This document shows, piece after piece, positions 1-5,784 of a DNA stretch of 10,110 nt (position 1 is its first letter; every line of letters starts with the position of its first letter). The stretch is taken from NCBI GenBank assembly GCA_024641365.1, contig JAHEDF010000106.1, positions 1 through 10,110 on the forward strand, written 5' to 3'. The notes beneath the pieces were generated by a model. That model ran no database searches, had not been told where the DNA came from, and saw nothing but the letters and a program-made list of their open reading frames with translations. Position numbers and translations under genes: made by a program. The stretch comes from Planctomycetota bacterium (GTDB lineage: Bacteria > Planctomycetota > UBA11346).

Positions 1-111
1 CCATTTCATTAGCCAAATAGTGCCATTTTCGATGCTAGAATTGGGCTTTTTGATAGCGACTTGCGACTCAGCCTTAGCTCCTAGAGTCACGCTACTCAAG
101 GAATGCAAACC

Positions 112-465
112 ATGGCCGCTAAACCTGCTGCAAAAAAATCTCCCCCTAAAAAAGCCACCGCTAAAAAAGCCACCGCTAAAGTAGTTAAAAAAGTAGTCAA
201 AAAAGTAGTCAAAGCTGTGGCCACTCCGAAAAAAAAGACCACCACTAAAGCTAAGCCTGCTGCGACAACACAACAAAAGACCAGTAGCACTCAGCCTATT
301 TCACCTGCTGAGCGCATGAAAATGATTGCGGAAGCCGCCTATTATATGTCAGCGAACCGTGGGTTTGCCCATGGAAATGATATTGATGATTGGGTTGCCG
401 CCGAACAACAAATAGACGCCGCATTGAAGTCCACGGCTTCTGCTAGCCATCGTAAATCAAAATAA
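112..465 (+). CDS. Histone H1-like Lys/Ala-rich protein with C-terminal DUF2934-like segment
   Basis: A 117-residue basic protein in two parts. Residues 1-55 are a low-complexity tail of Lys, Ala, Thr, Val and Pro with repeated KKATA and KKVV units, like the tails of bacterial histone H1-like and AlgP-type proteins. This predicts DNA or polyanion binding in the nucleoid. Residues 66-103 resemble the short DUF2934 domain (IAEAAYYMSANRG, then DIDDWVAAEQQ, with the conserved Trp94 and Glu98 pattern); DUF2934 has no established function. I chose ATG 112 over ATG 103 because AAGGA at 98-102 touches the first ATG but lies nine bases before the second. The stop is one base before the next gene's ATG, so the two are probably translationally coupled. 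The tail is encoded by near-perfect DNA repeats (separate entry), so its length may vary between strains. The coding call is firm; the DNA-binding role is inferred from composition. Confidence 0.85.
   Translation: MAAKPAAKKSPPKKATAKKATAKVVKKVVKKVVKAVATPKKKTTTKAKPAATTQQKTSSTQPISPAERMKMIAEAAYYMSANRGFAHGNDIDDWVAAEQQIDAALKSTASASHRKSK
148..213 (+). repeat. Short tandem repeats encoding the basic tail
   Basis: Two perfect 15-nt copies of AAAAAAGCCACCGCT (148-162, 163-177) are followed, after AAA, by 12-nt units GTAGTYAAAAAA at 181-192 and 193-204 and a partial third at 205-213. They encode the KKATA and KKVV units of the histone-like tail. Both unit lengths are multiples of three, so gain or loss of units by slippage would keep the frame. 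Confidence 0.85.
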
Positions 466-466
466 T

Positions 467-859
467 ATGTTAAAAATATTCCTTATTTTAACTGCCGTTA
501 TTGTGCTCGGTGCTGCTGGATACAGTTGGGTGGTCGCAACAGGATCGACTGTTCCAGAAAACCCAATTACTGAAGCAACCTCTGGTGCAATAAAAACCAA
601 AGTGCAATCGGGTGTGACCTTAAAAATTGCCAGTCTTCGTCACCGTATGGAACAAACCAAAGCGGCTCCAGAAAAACCAATGATTCTCGCTATTCAAAAA
701 GAATCCGCAGAATTACATGAACAAATGAAAGAAACTATTCGTCAACTCGGTGCACTGGGTGAAAGCGAAGAACAAATTTTGCATTGGGTTAATCTCGTAC
801 AATGGCCTCAATTTGTTGCTGATGAAAAATTATTTAACGAGTTTGCAGCACAACAATAA
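467..859 (+). CDS. Small membrane-anchored or exported protein, unknown function
   Basis: A 130-residue protein I do not recognise. Residues 3-24 form one hydrophobic segment after a single Lys, fitting an uncleaved signal anchor or a signal peptide. The rest (about residues 40-130) is polar, rich in Glu, Gln and Lys and apparently helical, and would lie outside the cytoplasmic membrane if the N-terminus is an anchor. No enzyme motif or cysteine pair is visible. The ATG lies one base after the stop of the histone-like gene and has no clear ribosome binding site, which suggests coupled translation. Eleven bases separate its stop from the methyltransferase start. That it is a real gene is supported by the tight same-strand packing and the well-formed hydrophobic N-terminus. 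Confidence 0.75.
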   Translation: MLKIFLILTAVIVLGAAGYSWVVATGSTVPENPITEATSGAIKTKVQSGVTLKIASLRHRMEQTKAAPEKPMILAIQKESAELHEQMKETIRQLGALGESEEQILHWVNLVQWPQFVADEKLFNEFAAQQ

Positions 860-870
860 AAGATATCGCC

Positions 871-1611
871 ATGCAGCAAGAATCAGCCGCTCCAAATCCA
901 ACTAGTGCTGATATTAATCGCGCTTTTTATGATAACTTATGGAGCAAAGTTCGTTGGCCTGCACCAGAACAATTTAATACGTGGTCATTCGTCCAATCAT
1001 TGCTTCCGCAAGCTACAGATCGTTTGGAAATTGGCCCCGGCATGCGCCCGCGTTTACCTATAAAGGATACGCACTTTGTCGACTTAAGTAGTGCTTGTGT
1101 GGAGCGGCTGACAATATACGGAGCACAAGCACATTGCAGTTCAGCGACGGAATTGCCATTTACTGCGGCGTCTTTTGATTTGGTGTGCGCGTTCGATATT
1201 GTTGAACATGTCGACGATGACCAAACCGTTTTACAAGAAATTGCCCGCGTGTTGCGGCCAGGTGGAACTTTTGTCGTCTCAATTCCCTTGTACGCAGATC
1301 GGTGGACTCCATTCGATGCCATGTGTGGACACGTGCGCCGTTATGAACCACGTGAATTTCTTACGCGTTTAAACGAACTTGGGTTTACAGTCGATAAAAG
1401 TGGTGGCTTTGGTATGCAGCCTCGCCAATGGCTGGTAGATCTCGGTATGTTTTTTTTCCGCGTCATGCCGCGACGGGCCATGTTTTTTTATAATTATGTA
1501 TTTATGCCGATTGGCATGAAATTTCAGGACAAACTTACTTTTGTTGACGGCGATGTGGCGCTAACTGATGGTGTATTTGATGATGTTATTTTGTGTTGCC
1601 GGAAAAAATAG
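871..1611 (+). CDS. Class I SAM-dependent methyltransferase (Methyltransf_11 type)
   Basis: A 246-residue soluble protein with the Rossmann-fold methyltransferase pattern. Motif I is LEIGPG (residues 52-57), binding S-adenosylmethionine. An acidic residue at the end of strand 2 (VDLS, Asp71) would contact the ribose. ELPFTAASFDLVCAFDIVEH (94-113) covers motifs II and III, and VLRPGG (127-132) is the usual turn before strand 5. A GHVRRY segment (153-158) after it occurs in several small-molecule, lipid and glycan methyltransferases. The C-terminal part (185-215) is rich in Phe and Met, perhaps a hydrophobic acceptor pocket or membrane contact. The substrate cannot be read from sequence. It is the third gene of a tight co-directional set, but a functional link to the histone-like gene, such as protein methylation, is only a guess. 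The ATG has only a weak upstream purine stretch. The family call is secure. Confidence 0.92.
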   Translation: MQQESAAPNPTSADINRAFYDNLWSKVRWPAPEQFNTWSFVQSLLPQATDRLEIGPGMRPRLPIKDTHFVDLSSACVERLTIYGAQAHCSSATELPFTAASFDLVCAFDIVEHVDDDQTVLQEIARVLRPGGTFVVSIPLYADRWTPFDAMCGHVRRYEPREFLTRLNELGFTVDKSGGFGMQPRQWLVDLGMFFFRVMPRRAMFFYNYVFMPIGMKFQDKLTFVDGDVALTDGVFDDVILCCRKK

Positions 1612-1773
1612 ATCTATACAATATAATTTTAACTAATAATGACGCATCTTCTGAAAATGGTTAAAAAAAACATTCACCAGGGTAAGCACAAAGACCATTC
1701 TTTTCGGCGAGGAAATTCATATAAGTCAGCAAATTTTCATCAGTTTTATAAATCAACTTTGCTCGCATGAATT

Positions 1774-1795
1774 TTGAAATACGGGTATATTTCAA
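1774..1795. repeat. Short hairpin next to the inverted-repeat element
   Basis: TTGAAATA (1774-1781) and TATTTCAA (1788-1795) are perfect inverted copies around a six-base loop. There is no T-run, so a factor-independent terminator is unlikely. The hairpin ends three bases before the left arm of the large inverted repeat. Its TTTCAA (1790-1795) recurs directly after the right arm (1999-2004), so it may be a target duplication or a coincidence. Confidence 0.5.
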
Positions 1796-1798
1796 GAG

Positions 1799-1998
1799 GC
1801 ATTCAACACAGAGGACACGGAGAACACAGAGGTATTAGTACTTATTCGTTAACGTGTATAGCAGAATAAATAACGATTATTTCAGGTAGAAATCTCTCAA
1901 ACCGTCATAATGAGATGGGTAAGAAATTTTATATGGGGCCAGTATAATAATGCCCATCTTCACTCCTCTGTGTTCTCCGTGTCCTCTGTGTTAAATGC
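1799..1998. repeat. 200-bp inverted-repeat element with 34-nt arms (MITE-like)
   Basis: The left arm (1799-1832) and right arm (1965-1998) are reverse complements at 33 of 34 positions. The one difference is in the outer part: GCATTCAACACAG on the left against GCATTTAACACAG when the right arm is read on the other strand. Each arm contains three 9-nt units, ACACAGAGG, ACACGGAGA and ACACAGAGG. The 132-nt interior is AT-rich and carries a nested stem, AGATGGG (1913-1919) with CCCATCT (1953-1959). No transposase frame lies inside. The structure fits a small non-autonomous mobile or repetitive element, or a long hairpin at the end of converging transcripts. The repeat is seen directly; mobility is inferred. 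Confidence 0.8.
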
Positions 1999-2052
1999 TT
2001 TCAAAACAACGCATTAATGAGTGGAAAACGTCATTCTTTACCGAATTGCATT

Positions 2053-2070
2053 AGCACAAAGAGCACAAAT
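2053..2070. repeat. Two 9-nt direct repeats AGCACAAAG/T
   Basis: AGCACAAAG (2053-2061) is followed at once by AGCACAAAT (2062-2070). The 9-nt period and composition resemble the ACACAGAGG units of the nearby inverted repeat, and a further AGCACAAAGA lies at 1685-1694. These may be decayed copies from the same repeat family. Confidence 0.4.
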
Positions 2071-2071
2071 A

Positions 2072-2099
2072 AACCTCGCTGTTGCCAGCGAGGTTTTTT
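2072..2099. terminator. Bidirectional factor-independent terminator
   Basis: AACCTCGCTG (2072-2081) pairs perfectly with CAGCGAGGTT (2086-2095) around the loop TTGC. On the + strand the stem runs into a six-T tract (2094-2099), the classical form. On the - strand the stem is followed by GGTTTATTTG, a weaker U-rich tail. It lies 25 bases past the fusA stop, so it probably ends fusA and also stops read-through from the methyltransferase side. Confidence 0.85.
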
Positions 2100-2123
2100 G
2101 CACATTACCAATTACGTTACGAA

Positions 2124-4247
2124 TCAGCCAGCTTCGGCTTTGACAGTGCCTTCGGCTTTCTTCAGTTTTTCGATCATACTGTTCGGTACGGCCTTATATT
2201 CGGCTGGTTCCATCGAATATCCTGCACGGCCTTGTGACAGCGAGCGTAAGTCTGTGGTGTACCCGAACATTTCAGCGAGTGGAACTTCCGAGCGAATGAT
2301 TTTATTGACACCACGGTCAACCGTTTCGGTGATCATCGCACGCTTGGATTGTAACGAACCCATGACCGAACCAACGAATTGATCGGGGGTTTCCACTTCG
2401 ACGTTCATCCACGGTTCGAGCACTTGCACGCCCAAGTTTGGATAAGCGGTACGAATGGCTAAAGCGCCTGCTGCAACGAACGCATGTTCCGACGAGTCAA
2501 CGTCATGGAACGAACCATCAATCAATTTAATGTGTACGTTAATGACAGGGAAAGGTAATTCATAACCACGAGCCAATTCATTTTTGATACCGTTTTCAAT
2601 TGGGTTAATGTATTCTTTTGGAATTGAACCGCCGCGAATACCATTTTCGAACATGAATTCTTTACCAGTGGCTTTTTCTTCGGTGGTCATTGGACGAATT
2701 TCAACCACACAATCACCGTATTGGCCGCGTCCACCAGATTGTTTGACGTGTTTACCGCGAACTTCAAGGGACTTGGTGATAGTTTGGCGATACGATACGC
2801 GTGGTTTTCCAACAACTGCATCTACTTTATATTCATCGCGAATACGATGAGACAATACTTCCAAATGCAGCTCACCCATACCGGCAATAATTAACTGCGA
2901 GGTTTCTGGGTCAGTCCATTTTTTGAAGGTTGGATCTTCACGTTCCAAACGCGCTAAAGCGTAGGCCAATTTTTCTTTATCAGCATTCGATTTTGGTTCG
3001 ATAGCCATGGTGATAACTGGCTTGGCAAAACTAATACCTTCCAACACACCTGGCGTATTATCATTTTGATGGACTAAGGTGTCACCAGTTTGGGTATTCT
3101 TTAAACCGACGAGCGCACATATATCGCCAGCACTGGCCTCTTCGACTTTGGTCGATGACGAACCAACTAATTTAACCATGCGTGCGGCGCGTTCAGTACG
3201 ATCAGTACCAGCAGCGACCATCGCATCACCTTCTTTAATGACACCCTGATAGACGCGTACGAATGATACGTCACCCAAGTTTGGCATACTCATGATTTTG
3301 AAAACCATGGCACGTAATGGTAATTTGGGATCACATGCAGTTTTTATCGGCGTGGTTTTGAGCACGTCATCAAGTGCAAATTGTTTGATCGAATGTGCGT
3401 CTTTCGGATTAGGTAAAATATCGACAACGCTGTCGAGTAACATTTGCACGCCTTTATTACGTAATGCAGCACCGCATAACATAGGCTGTAATTTGAAATC
3501 CATGGTGCCTATGCGTAGGCCCTTCATGATTTGTTCATTGGTCAGGGTTTCGTTTTCTAAATAGGCCGATTCAATTTCTTCATCGCCACAGAAACTGGCA
3601 ATGCCGTCCATCATGTCATGACGACGTTTTTCTGCTTCAGCTATAAATTCAGCAGGGATATCATTTTCTTTTTGATCTTCACCTTTGTCGCCTTCGAAGG
3701 TGATGTATTTCATTTTGATCAAATCGATGATGGCGCGGAAATCGTCACCAGCGCCAATTGGCATTTGAATTGGAATTGGATTACCAGCTAAGCGCTTTTT
3801 CACCTGCACAACAACGTTGTCAAAATTAGCACCCATGCGGTCCATCTTATTGACGAACACTAAGCGAGGTACGGTGTATTTGTTGGCTTGGCGCCACACC
3901 GTTTCGGATTGTGCTTGCACACCAGCAACAGCACAGAACACCACCACAGCTCCGTCGAGCACGCGGCATGAACGTTCCACTTCAGCAGTAAAGTCAACGT
4001 GGCCTGGGGTGTCGATCAAATTAATGTCATATCCGCGCCATTGAGCGAACACAGCCGCTGCGGTAATGGTAATGCCGCGTTCTTGTTCTTCTTTCATCCA
4101 GTCAGTTGAAGCGCCACCATCATGCACTTCACCGATCTTATGTTTTTTACCGGTGTAGTAGAGAATACGTTCGGACACGGTGGTTTTGCCCGAGTCAATG
4201 TGGGCAACGATGCCGAAATTACGCGTCTTGGCGAGATTGATGGCCAT
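2124..4247 (-). CDS. fusA: Translation elongation factor G
   Basis: A 707-residue translational GTPase that drives translocation of tRNA and mRNA on the ribosome and, with ribosome recycling factor, can split ribosomes after termination. Visible in order: the P-loop AHIDSGKT (15-22), switch I RGITI (57-61), DTPGH (79-83), NKMD (133-136), the G' insertion, the domain II beta-barrel, the domain III motif [17 protein letters not shown], the domain IV segment with GGRGQYGD and the tip sequence [10 protein letters not shown], and the C-terminal [16 protein letters not shown]. Length is normal. ATG 4247 is preferred because GGAG lies six bases upstream at 4254-4257; the TTG at 4259 would lie upstream of that site. 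The P-loop has Ser where most bacterial EF-Gs have Ala (AHIDAGKT); Ser is usual in mitochondrial EF-G1 and its bacterial relatives. The gene is not next to rpsL, rpsG or tuf: about 520 bp without a gene lie upstream. A paralogue elsewhere is possible. Confidence 0.98.
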   Translation of the reverse strand: MAINLAKTRNFGIVAHIDSGKTTVSERILYYTGKKHKIGEVHDGGASTDWMKEEQERGITITAAAVFAQWRGYDINLIDTPGHVDFTAEVERSCRVLDGAVVVFCAVAGVQAQSETVWRQANKYTVPRLVFVNKMDRMGANFDNVVVQVKKRLAGNPIPIQMPIGAGDDFRAIIDLIKMKYITFEGDKGEDQKENDIPAEFIAEAEKRRHDMMDGIASFCGDEEIESAYLENETLTNEQIMKGLRIGTMDFKLQPMLCGAALRNKGVQMLLDSVVDILPNPKDAHSIKQFALDDVLKTTPIKTACDPKLPLRAMVFKIMSMPNLGDVSFVRVYQGVIKEGDAMVAAGTDRTERAARMVKLVGSSSTKVEEASAGDICALVGLKNTQTGDTLVHQNDNTPGVLEGISFAKPVITMAIEPKSNADKEKLAYALARLEREDPTFKKWTDPETSQLIIAGMGELHLEVLSHRIRDEYKVDAVVGKPRVSYRQTITKSLEVRGKHVKQSGGRGQYGDCVVEIRPMTTEEKATGKEFMFENGIRGGSIPKEYINPIENGIKNELARGYELPFPVINVHIKLIDGSFHDVDSSEHAFVAAGALAIRTAYPNLGVQVLEPWMNVEVETPDQFVGSVMGSLQSKRAMITETVDRGVNKIIRSEVPLAEMFGYTTDLRSLSQGRAGYSMEPAEYKAVPNSMIEKLKKAEGTVKAEAG

Positions 4248-4762
4248 TATGGGCTCCAACAGGGCTATAAAGCGGGTACATCGGCCCCTCAGAAGGGTGC
4301 CGGAAAAGAGGAGGCGGGATCATGGTGCAAAGCTGCGTGAAACAAGTGGCAAACAGCACAAGAGACCTGATCTGTGGGGGTAAATGCATGCAAACAGGAG
4401 TGGTATGCGGATGCGATTGCCATTAGCGCAACATCACCGCTCTGCATTCTCTGATATTTATCCCGATTTGTTGCTTTTCCGCTTGTTTTAGCAGCGACTT
4501 GGCCGCCTCGAACCAGAGCCAAGCGTAAGACCTAACAGGCTGCTAAAATGTTAACACGCTCAACTCGACAATTGAGAGTGAGTATACAAAGGCCCACCTA
4601 AGTACTCATCTGGTTTAGAATCTGCTCGGATGCTTCTGGGCAATTAAACATAACGCACCCGCACTACACCAATACGCGCTATGTGGTATTCAATGATGGC
4701 GACGAAAATTTAGGCTTAGTAAAATCCTAAAATTAGTTCCTGTTCCTCGGCTTTATTCGGCT
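4248..4762. other. Long region upstream of fusA without a confident gene
   Basis: About 515 bases hold the fusA leader and promoter and the 3' flank of the membrane-protein gene. I found no convincing -35/-10 pair, riboswitch or tRNA. Bases 4254-4257 are the fusA ribosome binding site. A 77-codon minus-strand frame at 4289-4522 has poor protein character. On the + strand, 4602-4730 is open and ends in a protein-like stretch (YVVFNDGDENLGLVKS), but has no start except a late GTG, so at most it is a gene remnant. A short tandem CGGCTTTATT lies at 4748-4767, across the membrane-protein stop. Confidence 0.6.
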
Positions 4763-5239
4763 TTATTCATCAAAATCCATAATCCCCAAAAAGCCCAAAA
4801 GAAATACATATACAATTAATGCGATTATAAATGCAATAAGACCAAGAAAACTGACCAGTACCGCTTTCCAGTTTGATCTAAACTGATATTTTTTTGATTT
4901 TGCAATTTTATTTTTTGATAATTGTTTAATTTTTACAATGTGAGCGGCTGCAAATGCATAGGAAATAGGTAAAATATAATCAGGGAATCGCTCAGGTAAA
5001 ATTGGCAATATCCCTAGAATAGCCATGGTAAACAATATACCAATCAACAAAGAATAGCGGGCCTCCTTTTGTTGATTAAGGACATCAAAATTACTCATCA
5101 GATAATAAGCGGCAGCTAATGGTCCGCCCATGAAAGTGCCAATGCCAACTTGCAGCGGTGTAAAGAGTGCGCCGCCATCACTTCTTTTTTCAATTACAGC
5201 TTCTGGTGATGCGTAAGGGTTTTCTTGCGTTGCGTTCAT
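4763..5239 (-). CDS. Small four-helix membrane protein with NPYASP N-terminus
   Basis: A 158-residue integral membrane protein of unknown function. A polar N-terminus containing NPYASP (residues 7-12) precedes about four hydrophobic segments at roughly 30-48, 63-81, 87-103 and 126-152. A basic loop rich in Lys (103-125) before the last segment should face the cytoplasm. The second segment is preceded by QVGIGTFMGGPLAAAYYL, a Gly-rich stretch I have seen only in uncharacterised proteins. ATG 5239 is preferred over ATG 5272 and 5263 because AAAGG lies five bases upstream and the protein then begins MNATQENPYASP, typical of small planctomycete-style membrane proteins. It stands alone, with gaps on both sides. 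No transport or enzyme motif is visible. The gene call is fairly strong; the function is unknown. Confidence 0.8.
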   Translation of the reverse strand: MNATQENPYASPEAVIEKRSDGGALFTPLQVGIGTFMGGPLAAAYYLMSNFDVLNQQKEARYSLLIGILFTMAILGILPILPERFPDYILPISYAFAAAHIVKIKQLSKNKIAKSKKYQFRSNWKAVLVSFLGLIAFIIALIVYVFLLGFLGIMDFDE

Positions 5240-5542
5240 GAGCGCCTTTACTTGTCGTGACATGTTAAACATATTATGTAAAATATCTAATCCAAGAACT
5301 CATCCCAAAAATCCCTCCGAGTTTGCCGCTGCGGATTGGGCGATCCACCATACCCTTGCAGGGCACCTTGGCGACAATATTTAGGCAATGCGGGTGGGGC
5401 GACCAAGACGAACAACACCACGGATTTATGGGATGATTTCCAAATAACGTATATATTGTAGCTGCAATTAATTACCAAGGGCCGCAAGCGCAGCCTCAAT
5501 TTCCCACGCACTGTCCTGCAAGTTTAATCATTTTGCTTACTA

Positions 5543-5575
5543 GGTCAGCATACGTAAACGCTCGGTCAGTATACG
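5543..5575 (+). repeat. Two direct repeats GGTCAGYATACG 21 bp apart
   Basis: GGTCAGCATACG (5543-5554) and GGTCAGTATACG (5564-5575) differ at one base and are spaced 21 bases start to start, about two helical turns. Such spacing suits paired binding of a regulator on one DNA face. They lie about 210 bp before the sensor kinase start. A regulatory role is inferred only from spacing. Confidence 0.4.
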
Positions 5576-5734
5576 CACAACAGATATCTCAGATGCCAAT
5601 ATGGGATACTTAATTTTTCTCATGCAGGTTACAAAAGCTGACAAATATAAATATATCAACGTAAGTCATCATGGGATTTCATTTCTGATAACCATAACGC
5701 AATTGCCCCGATGCCTACCTCAGCCTAATTAATG

Positions 5735-5763
5735 TTTACATTTTTTTTGCTTGGGTTTTATAT
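5735..5763 (+). promoter_or_regulatory. Possible sigma-70-type promoter of the sensor kinase gene
   Basis: TTTACA (5735-5740) matches the -35 consensus at five of six positions and is followed after 17 bases by TTATAT (5758-5763), a weak -10. Overlapping TATATC is an alternative -10. Transcription would begin near 5770, giving a very short leader, consistent with the lack of a ribosome binding site before ATG 5785. In an AT-rich region this can occur by chance. Confidence 0.35.
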
Positions 5764-5784
5764 CCAGTCCTTTATAGCTTTGCT

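Larger units (their letters stand above)
1612..2123. other. Non-coding region between convergent methyltransferase and fusA genes
   Basis: About 510 AT-rich bases lie between two converging genes. They hold a small hairpin (1774-1795), a large inverted-repeat element (1799-1998), a pair of 9-nt repeats AGCACAAAG/AGCACAAAT (2053-2070) and a bidirectional terminator (2072-2099). AGCACAAAGA occurs once more at 1685-1694. A minus-strand frame open from about 1835 to 1661 has protein-like composition but no convincing start. No confident gene was found. Confidence 0.8.
5240..5784. other. Long divergent intergenic region upstream of the sensor kinase
   Basis: About 545 bases between a minus-strand membrane-protein gene and a plus-strand kinase gene, so promoters for both should lie here. 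It has a relatively G+C-rich patch (about 5320-5415) within AT-rich flanks. That patch lies in a 74-codon minus-strand frame (5287-5511) ending in RDFWDEFLD, which I cannot assign. It also holds a pair of 12-nt direct repeats (5543-5575) and a promoter-like sequence (5735-5763). No RNA gene was recognised. Confidence 0.6.

Noticed and set aside
61..87. TTGCGA and TAGAGT as a promoter of the histone-like gene
   Set aside because: The spacer is only 15 bases and both boxes are poor; not above chance.
927..1322. 131-codon minus-strand frame opposite the methyltransferase
   Set aside because: Antisense shadow of a gene with clear methyltransferase motifs.
1657..1770. 37-codon plus-strand frame after the methyltransferase
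   Set aside because: Very short, Lys/His-rich, no ribosome binding site, and it overlaps a more protein-like minus-strand frame.
4289..4522. 77-codon minus-strand frame just upstream of fusA
   Set aside because: Low-complexity, His/Ala/Ser-rich translation with no domain and no recognisable ribosome binding site; it looks like chance in the fusA leader.
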